From Agrostemma githago (lineage: Eukaryota; Streptophyta; Magnoliopsida; Caryophyllales; Caryophyllaceae): a stretch of DNA of 64,000 nucleotides. The notes beneath the pieces are model-generated. The model had not been told where the DNA came from. It did no database searches and was given only the letters and a program-made list of their open reading frames with translations. Positions within the stretch are counted from its first letter, which is position 1. Every line of letters begins with the position of its first letter. The stretch covers positions 13,196,429 to 13,260,428 of the forward strand of contig OY288247.1 of NCBI GenBank assembly GCA_958450325.1. Reading direction: 5' to 3'. Below are positions 46,534 through 57,048 of this stretch, piece after piece. The translations under genes were made by a program, and so were the position numbers.

Positions 46534-47074
46534 GAGTCCAAGTTGTGTCTGTCAACTCGTTCTGTCGCGTCCAGAGTCGAGTCTGCCGGTAGGCCTCTCT
46601 TCTCAAATTCTCATTTTAAAATTTGCAAAACTTAGCCATTTGAGAAAATCCTTTTCGACAAGGTCAAATTTCAGTCTGTTTAAGCTGCAAATTTCTTTTC
46701 TACCCCTTTCCATTTTGAAAACCTATCTCCTAGCACGTGAGTTGCTTTCAGGACTTTGATTTCAAAATAAAGCAAAAATCATTTTTCCCAGCGCAAGTCA
46801 GTCTATAGATGCTAACTGCATTTCCTGTATTCTATCTTGCTATATTTGCTATTTCTGTCTACATATCTAACATTTCAGGTACCAGCTTGGCTTCCCAAAG
46901 AAACATCAAGTTTTTATCCCCCAGCGTGAGTCGAGTTCCGCCTAAGCTTTACATGCAAAGTTTCGTGTAACCGTACAAAGCATGTACAACTCAAGCCTTC
47001 GGAAGCAGGCCTGCGCAACTCACATATCTCCCCAGCGGAAAACCCAAGGCGAAGATTTTTCCGAAATAGCACGG

Positions 47075-47310
47075 GATGGGCCCATATATAGGCACACCCA
47101 AGACTTATACGACAAGTCCGATTCCCCGTGTAATTCCAAATCGGGATGTGTCTGCAAACGGACACACCTAGGGCTTTTTAGGCAAGCTCCCGCATAGTTC
47201 TGAGATGGGATGTGTCTCCAAGCGGACACACCCAGGGCTTCTTAGGCAAGCTCCCGCACAGCTCCAAGATGGGATATATCCGCATACAGATACACCCAGG
47301 GCTTAAAAAA
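47075..47310 (+). repeat. Tandem repeat (~65-bp unit) upstream of the X1 3' LTR
   Basis: Three clear copies and one diverged: each has GGGATGTGTCT or GGGATATATC, GACACACC(C)AGGGCTT and GGCAAGCTCCCGCA. This is the position where Ogre elements carry hypervariable tandem repeats. Confidence 0.85.
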
Positions 47311-47469
47311 ACAAGTCCCACGGAGCTACTCCCGACAATAGAACTCAGGTATGATTTCTATCTTATGGCCGGCGGGCCCTTTCACGCAAGTCTAATGGAC
47401 TATAAACGACCCGAACGGAAGTCTGCCAGGTCTTAATCCTCGATTGGCCTGATAGCTACTCTGACTTTC

Positions 47470-49582
47470 GCCGTTAGGTGTCTATAGCAGTTTTCAAAAA
47501 ACACCCGATGATGATCGGACGTAAACATGACTAAATACACTCGATTTTGGACTCGAAATCAATATTAGTTGGCACGAGCTTTTAGTGGAGTAAATATCTC
47601 ACCAAACTGACCTCAAATTCCGGGCCAGTGGGTCGTTTCCAATCAAATGAGACTAATTTGGGTCAAAATCGAGACCAGAGGCAAAACTGTCTTTTAGCGA
47701 CCGGGTCAAACCCCGGTCAAAGGCATTTCCGAGGCATAGAAATCAGCCGCGCAAGCTTCGACAATTTGATTCGGAGTCAAATACTACAAAAAATCAGCAA
47801 TGAAGAATAATTAAGCAAGCTTTTCCTATCTAAAACCGGATTCCTTTTTCCATCCAAAAACCGGAATCTTACTTCACCCCAACCGGTGTTTCTTCCCCTC
47901 CAAGCAACCTTTTCTTATCCAAAGTAGGTTTCTTCTCATCCAAGACAAGGCCGAAAACCTCTCCTATAAATACACCCCCTTGCACATACAATTACAACAA
48001 CAATTAAAATTCCCAACATCACAACAACAATACACAACCAAAATTCCAGCAATCCTAGGCAGATTATACACATCCAATCCCGATTTGTCCTCTAGAAATC
48101 CTTAAGGAAACCCGAGATCAAAACTCGTCAAAGACCTGGGAGCAAAACTCGTCAAATCCCTTCCCAATTATACACACCATAACTCTCCTATATACATCTT
48201 AACGCTCCCGCGTTTAGGCCGCTACTACGAGTCCGTTTTTGAGATAATTAAGCATGTAGGTTGAGGGTATCACAAATCCCTCTTTCTCCTTTTCTCTCTT
48301 CCTTTTCTTCCGTCTTTCACGTTTTTTTATTACTTTTTCTTTTCTTTTCTTTCCTCGTTTCTAATACCGATATTATCGTAACAACTATCTAATTTTCACA
48401 AAACAAACATTCTTAAAATATGATATCGATTCTATAATCGAATATCGTATCTAAAAGAATTAAAATTAATCTCGTTGATGCTAAGACATTCGTCACATGG
48501 TCCTAAAAAGACATAATACGACGATTTCGACGCGGAGAGAATTTTATTTTGTCTTAGTTCGATTTTCAAACAATTTATAAAACATCTTTTCTAAAAATCA
48601 TTTCGAATATTCGATATTGATTCCATAATCAAGTGTCGAATATGACGAATATTGAAATTTAAGTCGAGTATGAATCTTACCATATTTTTACGCGACTTAA
48701 CAAAATTATCGATTTTCTAAAAAAACAATTTTGAGAATAGTCCGCCACGCGAGTCGCATGCGCCTCACGCAAGTCGCGTGGCTACGTGAGTCGCGCCCCC
48801 TCCGCGCGGGTCGCATGGTTCTCTGAAAACCGTGAGTCTTTCATCATCTTTCGAGTCCCGATAAAATTCTTTTAGTGACTTCGGTCATCACGTGTCAAGT
48901 CAATCATGTGATTCACCTTTTCAAAACCATGCATTGCATCATATTTACATCATTCATTCAATTTGCAAACCGCTACTAACCCGTTTGTTCTTTGTCTTTG
49001 TATTTTATTATTCATTGTTTGTCTTACTATACTAAAACGAACCTCGCATGCTAAAACAACTTTGACGTTAAATTTAGATGCATTAAATCAACTTAGCAAC
49101 CCATTCAAATTCTCGCACGTTTAGGCAAAACAATGTTTGCATATCATTCCATCGTATTACTAACCCGCGTATTTTAAAATCAAACGATATCTTAGTAGCG
49201 GCCGCTAATGTGCGGGCGGGGTTGGGTGTTCTTTGTGAATTTTTTCCAACACGTACCCTCACCCCTTACTCAGAACCATGGTTTCCGGATATCCAAATCC
49301 ATTGGAACACGAGAGTCATTCAATACACAGTATCCGATAATGTCGGTATCGGTATCAAATTCAAAGGGACGAACCCAATAAACTCTTACATCCGAATGGG
49401 CCATACTTTGTGCGTGGCCCACTAAGATATAGAGTGGGTTCGTACGGGCCCAAACTCCCACAAAATTCGGTGGCGACTCCACTTCGATTTAAATTTCAAT
49501 TCGACCCATCTCATATGGAGATTCATTCGCCGCCCCAAACCCGTGCGTGGCCGCGTCGGGGTGGACCTATGTCATGTCCACA
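47470..49582 (+). repeat. 3' LTR of X1 (5' end missing)
   Basis: Matches the 5' LTR throughout, but starts at CCGTTAGGTG and so lacks the first ~23 bp (TGTAGACACC...). The sequence before it, CTGACTTTCG, corresponds to a point about 40 bp before the LTR in X2. Its CG-rich cassette (48742-48822) has an extra ~18-bp unit compared with the 5' LTR. TATA box at 47965-47972. Confidence 0.9.
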
Positions 49583-50821
49583 GAGTGATTGTTTTTGTAG
49601 ATTCTACATGATTTAAGGTCTTTATGTGCATTTACACTCATATCTGGTTTGAAGAACAATCCCGAGACAAAACCCGTGCTTTAGGACGTCTAGACGAAGA
49701 AGAACCTGAGAGGAGTCGATTCATTGGGCCTTTGAGAGCGGCCCAATCCTTGTTTTTAAGACGATGTGTGCGCCACCCTGCTCCGACAGGCCCCCTGTGA
49801 GCTGGCTTGAGCGACACATAGACGATTTTAGCTTGAATTTAGCTTGTGTTTCGGCCCCTGCATGTGGCCGGCCCCCTACCAGCCGGTCGGCATGCACATT
49901 CGGGCTATTTCTGCCCATTTTGTATTATTAGGGCATGCTTTAGCTTTGTTTTTGGATTTATTACTTCATTAATTAGATTTTTCATTAGAAAACTACTCGT
50001 GACTCTTAGCATTCCGCACTTCGTTCCAAACTCGTACTCGATTCCGGTAAATTCGTTTATGCAATTTTCGGTGTTATGTTTCAATCTTCATCGTGAATTA
50101 CTTAGTTCATCGTAATTTTCTTTATTTACAATTCGTTGTTTCGTTTAGTTCGTTAAATTCTCGTTTGTTTATCGTTAGATTTATTTGCTTCCCCTTTATC
50201 ATGTATTTTATGTATGTAATTTGTTGTTCTATAATCGTCATGAGTAGCTAATTTTCTCGCTAGGGTCGAGGGGGATCGAAGGGTTATTAGTCGATTTTGT
50301 TACTCCGATACTAAACTCATAGTTATGCTAGTGCCATTTTCGCGTGTTTTATTTGTGAATTAATTTGTTAAAGGCCACAACATTTTAATCTGTTTGGGAA
50401 AGTCTAGTTCCTGTGCGAAAGCCAAATTAGGGTTAGATCACGCGCGATTTAGTAGGGAGTCTAATAAGTTGCGAAAGCCCGTCAGATCCTTCCTAGGTTG
50501 ATACGATTCGAGAGAACGTATTATAGCCGACTAGCATGTTTATGTGTTTGTTATCGTTGTTGCCTTATTGTCGATTATCTATCGTGAACCCGTGACCTTA
50601 GTTTTTCTCTCATTGTTAGAATCCTTTATTCATATTTGTATTTTAGTAGTTTTTTTATTTATTTCCATCAATCAACCGTTTAGAGTATTTTGAATCGTCA
50701 TAGTTATTAGACATCTTTAACTGTTTCCCAGTGGATACGATACCTTACTTGCCGCTATATTCTTGTTAGTAGCATTAGGTTTATCTTGATTGTGCGAGAC
50801 GACTTAACCCATATCACAGTT

Positions 50822-52168
50822 CTAAGCACACAAGTCACAAGTCTCAAACAATAAAATTCATGCATCGAATGACATAGTAATTTAATTGTTATTAACGATA
50901 TGTGCATAAAACAAGTTAAAAATCTCATATTTTGATTCATAATCATATCACAATTCATAATTGCTATTTGTTTGACCAATTTCACCAATCTCTTTCATTT
51001 TTCCGACTACGAGAAACAATTCCCCACCCGGAAAAATTGAACGGATATACAAAACTCGATTCACAATTGATCTGCAACTTATAATTGTCATATAGATGAA
51101 CAATTTATCAAAATCAAATAAAACTCGAGAAACTCCTTTATTTTTCGATCTATTTATGATAATATGATAATTACAATGCATAACATTATTTACCGATTTA
51201 GAAAACTAATTTTTCATTGATTCGGAAAAATAAATATAATCCATGTTTGATTCAAAATCAACACACAAACGCAAGAAAACTACTTTTCTTAAAAGCGTCA
51301 CCCGACCCGACACCATGTCGTCCGAGTAAATATTGTGTCGTCTTGGTCAAACCTGTGCATCCGGGTCATCCCGTTCCAACCGGGACACACCCGTTCCATC
51401 CGAGTCACACCCATTCTCACTGAGTCATACTCGTGTCGTCCTTGTTTCGTTTCGTCTCCACCAAAATTAAAACGAGTCTTGTCTTAATCTCATTAGGTCT
51501 CATCGTCAACGATAACTTCTTGTAATTTTACGTTCCCAATTTCAATCGAATCTTGACTAACATAATTAGTCTCATCGTCAACAAGGAAATTGAGGATTAT
51601 AATGGATCAATTTAGGGCAAAATTAAATTAAAATATAATCAATATTAGATCTTGAATTAATTTTAACAATCAATTTCATAATTTAACAATTTAAATTTGT
51701 AAATTGAGATATCCTAAATACAATGGAACCTCATATGACGACCGCATAACCAAGATGAATGAATATACATATACATGTACAACTTGCGTAACTAGACAAC
51801 TGCCTAATACTACTAATACTAATCATATTAGAAGTTAGTCATTACGGCAATCTATGTCAAACATTTTCAAGTTACAACAATACAATGAAACATTATACGT
51901 AGTATATTCTAGCCATTACAATAATTATAATTATCAAATAATCATTACATAATCATAAGGTTATCATCATCGCACAAATTAAATAACATACAATGTAAAT
52001 TTTGTGCGTGATCACATATACGGTGACCGGAGCAATTAAAATAACTGCGAGAACAATTCTCGCCAGTAAAAATATAAATTATAAAATCAAATTAATACGT
52101 GAGAAGAATCCTCATAACCAATTATGAGACAAAGATTCACGTTAACTAGATTAATAATACGTAACAGA
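50822..52168 (-). mobile_element. Decayed leader of the copia-like shell
   Basis: AT-rich, no gene seen. It lies between the solo LTR and the minus-strand PBS, so it is the 5' untranslated region of the shell element. 51300-51480 has degenerate repeats of CCGGGTCA / CCGAGTCACAC words. Confidence 0.45.
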
Positions 52169-52181
52169 GGCTCTGATATCA
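52169..52181 (-). other. tRNA-iMet-type primer-binding site of the copia-like shell
   Basis: Plus strand GGCTCTGATATCA; complemented TGATATCAGAGCC, one mismatch to the usual TGGTATCAGAGCC. It sits one base from the LTR edge. Confidence 0.75.
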
Positions 52182-52182
52182 C

Positions 52183-52450
52183 TGTAGGGTTACAACCCTT
52201 AAACCCAAGGACCTGTTACAAGTATTAACCAAAAAGACAAAAGTAGATGGATAACAATTATACCTTATTTGCAGCGGAACAACGTATTAAAAAAAATATA
52301 AGAATAAACCCAGAAGTATAATCTCCGCGGACAGAATAAATAATCTCCACGGACAGAATAAAGCACCCCAAACGTGATGCCTCCTTTGGTATCCACACGG
52401 GTACGTAACTGCAACGTATATGCTAGTATAAGGGTTTGTGAGACGGTCTC
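52183..52450 (-). repeat. 5' LTR of the copia-like shell, truncated by element Y
   Basis: Aligns with 24724-25020. It stops in the middle of the palindrome TGTGAGACGGTCTCACA, where the Y LTR begins. Confidence 0.75.
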
Positions 52451-54595
52451 TGATAAGTGTGGTTTGTAGTGATTATTTCTTGTGTTTGGTCCCGGTTTCT
52501 CTTGTGGAATCGCCCTTTGGTGCGGTTTCCAGGCTACTTACGCTTCTTCTAGTTTGTTTTAGGTTCCTATGACCAATCTTGGAGAAATGGAACGATTCCG
52601 ACTCGTTTCCGACACATTTGGAGCCAACGAAGAGAAGCGACGATTACTCGGTAGCTTAGACTCGATCCTGAGACCTTGGGACCCATTCCCGAGGCCTTTA
52701 GATTCGATCCTGAGAACCGATATGACCCGAATGAGGAGCAAGTAGGGACCAATGAGACCATATTTGAAACCTACAAGACCCATCCCGATCGGGAACACAT
52801 CCATCACGACCGGGATGAAGTGACGAGCGAAGCTGCGCTACTGGAAGACCATCCCGGCTGGGACCACCATCATCCCGACCGGGACCACCCTCCTTCCTAC
52901 CGGGATCACATCCTTCCCGGCCGGGAAGGGCCCAGCAAAGCCCGTCTTCATTTCTTTCTTCTCCTTCATTCGTGGAACCCTATATATACCCCCCTCTTGT
53001 ATTGTTTTAAACACTTTTGCTTTACCCTACATTAGACTAAACCCTAGATAGAGATCCTCCTCTCATTAGCTTAATCTTTCCTTAATCTTTAGTTAATCTT
53101 AGTGATAAGTGTGGTTTGTAGTGCTTATTCCATGTGTTTGGTCCCGGTTTCTCTTGTGGAATCACTCTTTGGAGCGGTTTTTGAGGCTACTTACGCTTCT
53201 TATAGCTTGTGTTAGGTTCCTAAGGCCAATATTGGAGAAATGGAACGATTCCGACTCGTATCAGACACATTTGGAGCCAACGAAGAGAAGCGACGATCAC
53301 TCGGTGGCTTAGACTTGATCCCGAGCCCTTGGGAGCAATTCCCGAGCCCTTGGGACCCATTCCCGAGCACCGAGAATTGATGAGAAGCCTAGGGAGAGCA
53401 AGTGGGGACCAATGGGACCATATTTGAAGCCTACAAGACCCATCCCGGTCGGGAACACATCCATCACGACCGGGATGAAGAGCAAAGAAGAGAAGAGCTG
53501 CTGACAGGCCTTCCCGGCCGAGAAGGACCCAGTTATGCCCGTGTTTCATTGTTTCGCTCCCGTTTGCTTATGTAACCCTATATATACCCCCCCCCCCTCT
53601 TGGAACCATTCATTATGTTAGACATTACCCACTAAACCCTAGACTATTTTAGGTTAGATTAGCTTAGATTAGTGTAGATTAATCCTTAGTTAATCCTTAA
53701 TAATCTTAGTTTAATCCTTGTATTATGGGAATTCTTGAAGATCTCCACCAAGATTGACAACCTTGGTTGATGTATTTGGGTTTTCTTATTATTACAAGTT
53801 TCAATCTTTCCTCCTCTCTTGTTTGGTATAATCTCTCTTTTCCCTTCTCTTAATCTTGTTTTATCATTCAAGTTTCATTCTTTATCCTTTGTTTATTGTA
53901 TTGTCCATTGTTCATTCTTGTTGTTCTAAATCATGTATGTTCTTGTTCTTGTGTTTGTTTCTCTTGTTTGTGTTAGTTTAAGTTTAGATATGTGTGAGTA
54001 GTCTCTTGATAGGATTAGTAGGGGAATTGGGTGGCTAAATGGGTGATTAAGGGTTTGTGTAGATTGTTGGTGGAAGTTTGGGTTGCTGCCTAGTTGTATG
54101 CATAGAACATGTTTGACGAAATGCTTGAATGACTTGTAGTTGCAAATACACGTTTTCTTGCCTTCTCCTTGTGGTCTTGTATGGTTCTAGGATGGGTTGT
54201 TGCGCGAGAGCGGGGAGCCTCTAGGTCGGTTTTGGAGCGAGAGCCCGGATTTTACCTAGATAACTCGATTACCCCTTCACCTTTGCTCTTCCTTGATCAT
54301 CTCATCACCCTTGAACCCGACCTAATCCTAGTTCTTTCCTTATTTGTTTTCTTCTTCCTCTTAGCCATTAATCTCTTAGCTTTAGTTTTTCTACTTAGTT
54401 TGTCCTTAGTCTTAGTCTCTCCTCCTTCTTAGTTTTAGCTTAGTTTAGCATTGTGGCCTAGTCAAGTCCTTAGGTGAAACTTAGTCGAAACCCTCCTTAC
54501 CGTCCCCGTGGACTCGACCCGACTTGCCTTATCTACCCAGTTAGGTTTAGTTGGTTTTATTTGTTGGTAGGATTCATGACAAATCCTTGCCATCA
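52451..54595 (+). repeat. 5' LTR of Y with duplicated promoter segment
   Basis: TGATAAGTGTGGTTTGTAGT occurs at 52451 and again at 53103. The 652-bp unit is repeated nearly whole, including a TATA box (CTATATATACCCC at about 52980 and 53579). The rest runs to CTTGCCATCA at 54595. Both units have TCCCGACCGGGA-type palindromes (52785-52930, 53450-53525). An alternative is a truncated Y copy directly abutting another. Confidence 0.8.
52785..52930. repeat. Palindromic TCCCG(A/G)(T/C)CGGGA words in the Y LTR
   Basis: TCCCGATCGGGA, CGACCGGGAT, TCCCGGCTGGGA, TCCCGACCGGGA, CTACCGGGAT and TCCCGGCCGGGA are spaced 10-25 bp apart. The second LTR unit retains a shorter set near 53450-53525. Confidence 0.9.
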
Positions 54596-54598
54596 ATT

Positions 54599-54616
54599 TG
54601 GCGCCGTTGCCGGGGA
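54599..54616 (+). other. Primer-binding site of Y (Asp-tRNA type)
   Basis: TGGCGCCGTTGCCGGGGA, three bases after the LTR. It complements the tRNA-Asp 3' end used by Athila elements. Confidence 0.88.
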
Positions 54617-54698
54617 CGGTGCTAGTTTAGACTTTGTTTACCTATTTACTTGACTTTGTCTTTGTTTTTGTAGTTTTTTTTATTTCTTTTTGCTTCTT

Positions 54699-55850
54699 AT
54701 GTATGCGAAGTTTATTTCCCTCTTGTCTAGTGCCCAAAAAGCACTAGATTTCTCACGTTTGCTCCTAGTCTACAGTTTTTGCCTAGAGGTGGTGACCATC
54801 CTCTTCTTTACAACTCAGAGCCGCATAAACGGACAGTTGCTAGATTGGGAGGTCCTCAACCGGGTACGAGCCACAATTTTCGAGCAAAACCTGAGGTTTG
54901 ATCTAAACTCCTCACCCATAGAAGCCACCATGAGCTACTCCTCTCCCTCTATGAATCATGAATATGACATGATGTCTCTCTACTACTATCAAGCTTCATC
55001 GGGTAATCAAGAAACCTGTGGGTATGAGCTTCAAGGATATGGAAACGGCTTCCATCAAGTGAGTGCTTATCAACCTCTTGATCGTGGTGGTGATTACTCA
55101 AATTACCATCATAAACCCACCATGCCTCATCATATTTCTCCATATGGAAGCCAATATCCCGAAAACTCACCATATTACCAATCACCTCAACCTCACTACC
55201 AACAATATGATGCCCCACCCCTTGGGCATCATCAAGATTTTCAAAGAGCTTTACAAGACCCCAATGACCAAATGTCCAACTTGGAGTTATTTCAATCGAT
55301 TCTTCAATTGCAAAAGAGCCAACAAGAAATGGCCACCCAAATGCAAAAGGAACAAGATGAATTCATGGCCCAATATCAAAGGGAAAATGAGGCGATGGAT
55401 GCTCGGTTAAATGCTATAGCAGCTAAAACCGTAATGTTTTTAACTCGAACGTCACAACTTGACGAAGGGTGCTCACTTGAGCAAGGGGAGCAACCGAATC
55501 ATGAAGCCGCCGATGAAGTCCCTTTGAGAAGCGAGACTTGCTATGAAGAACCTCGATTGTCTACCCAAGATGAGATGAATGAGGAGATTTCCCTTGATGA
55601 AGGCATTTTTGGTGAAGATTTGAAGGAGGTTAATGGGAATTTGAAGAGTTTCATTGATGAAAACACCGATAAAAAGGAGGAAATTCAGGAGTCTACCCCC
55701 TCCATACTTGTTGAACCTTCAATCCCCTTCGCTTGCCCTCTTCTTGAGCTTCATGCCGCTTCTAATGAGCCTATTGTTGAGGATGTAGAACTGTGGGGTG
55801 AGTTGAGTGAGATGATAGGAGTTGTGAAGTCATGGGATATGAATAATTAA
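54699..55850 (+). CDS. Unrecognised ORF in the gag position of element Y
   Basis: Open from ATG 54699 (383 residues) to TAA 55848-55850. A better initiation context, GCCACCATGAG, gives a start at 54930 and 306 residues. The first third after that start is rich in Tyr, Gln, His and Pro (YYYQASSGN, PHYQQYDAPPLGHHQ). The middle is a likely coiled coil (LELFQSILQLQKSQQEMATQ, then Gln/Glu-rich). The C-terminal third is very acidic. I see none of the capsid motifs of Athila gag, no CCHC knuckle and no protease, although the position after the PBS is that of gag. It may be an extra protein, a replaced gag, or a diverged N-terminal part. X2 inserted 10 bp past the stop. Confidence 0.6.
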   Translation: MYAKFISLLSSAQKALDFSRLLLVYSFCLEVVTILFFTTQSRINGQLLDWEVLNRVRATIFEQNLRFDLNSSPIEATMSYSSPSMNHEYDMMSLYYYQASSGNQETCGYELQGYGNGFHQVSAYQPLDRGGDYSNYHHKPTMPHHISPYGSQYPENSPYYQSPQPHYQQYDAPPLGHHQDFQRALQDPNDQMSNLELFQSILQLQKSQQEMATQMQKEQDEFMAQYQRENEAMDARLNAIAAKTVMFLTRTSQLDEGCSLEQGEQPNHEAADEVPLRSETCYEEPRLSTQDEMNEEISLDEGIFGEDLKEVNGNLKSFIDENTDKKEEIQESTPSILVEPSIPFACPLLELHAASNEPIVEDVELWGELSEMIGVVKSWDMNN

Positions 55851-56941
55851 ATCAAGTCGCTGTGGACATGACGTAGGTCCACCCCGATGCGGCCACGCAC
55901 GGGTTTGGGTAGGCGAATGAATCTCGTGGTAAGATTGTTCTCGGGTTCGAAATTTAAGTCAAAGTTGGAGTCGCCACCGAATTTTGTGGGAATTCGGACC
56001 CATTCGAGCCCACTCTATGTCATCGTGGACCGTACATAAAGTATGGCTCATTTCGATTTCAGAGTTTATTGGGCTCATCCCTTTGCATTGCGATACTGAT
56101 ACCGTCACTACCGGTTATCGTGTATAGAACGACTCTCGTGCGCCAACGATTTCGGGCATCCGGAAACCGAGGTTCTGAGTAAGGGGTGAGGGTACGTGTT
56201 GGGAAGCCCACTAAGGACACCCAACCCCGCCTGCACTTAGCGGCCTCTACTAAGACATCGTTCGTGTTCGTGTACGCGAGCTAGTAAAATGACAAAATGA
56301 TATACAAACATCGTTTTCGGCTAAGCATGTGAATTAAATGTGAGCTACGTTATTTAATGCATCTAAATTATCGTCGGAGTAGTTTAGCATGCGATGTTCA
56401 TTTGAATAAATAAATGGCAAACATCGAAAATAGAAAACTCGTAAATAAATTACAAATTACACGGGCGGAATACAACACGGAATTCACAATACAACGAGCA
56501 ATAAAATAGAATAATCGAATCAGGAAACGGCAAATATTAACTATAAACGGTCCCGTAAATAGTAAATATAAGCTAGACCGTAAATTGAATAAATGGACGA
56601 ACTCCGATTAAATGCACATTATGTTGTGCATTAAACGGAGGACGGAGACATGGAACCTAGACGTGGTGCTAGCCCGATCCCGAATCTCGATGCCTTGTCC
56701 CGACTTATCACATCGAAAATTGGCGTCTGGATTAGTCATGTATCGGATACGACTTAAAGAGTCGTCGACACAAAACTAATCGTAAAAGACGTCGATCAAA
56801 GTCGTGAGAGTGAAATAATAATGTATGAGTTTTGAAAATGAAGATCACGTGATTAACTTTACACGCGTGGATCGAAGCCGTAAAATATTTGACGAGGCTT
56901 ACGGTATTTAGAAGGCTCACGGTTTAGGCATGATACAAGAC

Positions 56942-57048
56942 ACTCGATCGAGTCATGAGGGAGACTCGATCGAGTGCCCTTCGTGGAGACCTTCTACCTG
57001 ATTTTTGGAGTGCTACTCGATCGAGTGGGCTGGTGCACTCGATCGAGT
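56942..57048. repeat. Four ACTCGATCGAGT palindromes (X2 LTR, downstream cassette)
   Basis: Perfect copies at 56942-56953, 56964-56975, 57015-57026 and 57037-57048. Pairs are spaced 22 bp start to start. Confidence 0.95.

Larger units (their letters stand above)
45281..47469 (+). mobile_element. X1 3' internal region with conserved small frame and tandem repeats
   Basis: Mostly non-coding. 46303-46533 holds an open frame with RLGYGIAQLKNLVILGGPPP, which has a counterpart in X2 (59823-59497). At 47075-47310 about four copies of a roughly 65-bp unit (GGATGTGTCT.CAA.CGGACACACC.AGGGCTT) lie in tandem. The right end is a deletion junction with the 3' LTR. Confidence 0.75.
35294..49582 (+). mobile_element. 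X1: Ogre/Tat-like Ty3/gypsy element, pol-less; TSD GAGTG
   Basis: LTRs at 35294-37405 and about 47470-49582, exact duplication GAGTG (35289-35293 and 49583-49587), an Arg-tRNA-type PBS, a broken gag, and tandem repeats before the 3' LTR. All of these are Ogre/Tat traits. Without the nested LINE (about 40476-45280) the interior is about 5.2 kb and holds no protease, RT, RNase H or integrase, so it would depend on an autonomous relative. A small deletion has removed the polypurine tract and first bases of the 3' LTR. Confidence 0.9.
35192..50816 (+). mobile_element. Athila-like solo LTR, split by element X1; TSD CAGTT
   Basis: The two parts (35192-35293 and 49588-50816, about 1.33 kb joined) begin TGATGTGTCGTG and end CCCATATCA. 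CAGTT flanks them exactly at 35187-35191 and 50817-50821. With a target duplication but no internal region this is a solo LTR, the product of LTR-LTR recombination. The TGATG start and GTGGATACGATACC... tail resemble Athila LTRs. X1 sits within it, with its own duplication GAGTG. Confidence 0.85.
24724..52450 (-). mobile_element. Decayed minus-strand Ty1/copia-like element (outer shell)
   Basis: Near-identical stretches at 24724-25020 and 52183-52450 both begin TGTAGG(G)TTACAACCCTTAAA and include TGATGCCTCCTTTG and GTTTGTGAGACGGTCTC. Just left of the second, GGCTCTGATATCA (52169-52181) is, complemented, a tRNA-iMet-type primer-binding site, as in copia elements. So they are the 3' and 5' LTRs of a minus-strand element. 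The right LTR is broken at 52450 by element Y and must continue past X2, outside the window. The interior is decayed and holds a CACTA element and a solo LTR with X1. Confidence 0.7.
52451..55860 (+). mobile_element. Y: Athila-type Ty3/gypsy element, interrupted by X2
   Basis: LTR with the TGATAAG start, a PBS of tRNA-Asp type and a first ORF, all on the plus strand. X2 inserted right after the ORF and the rest of Y lies outside the window. The lineage call rests on PBS and LTR form. Confidence 0.75.
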
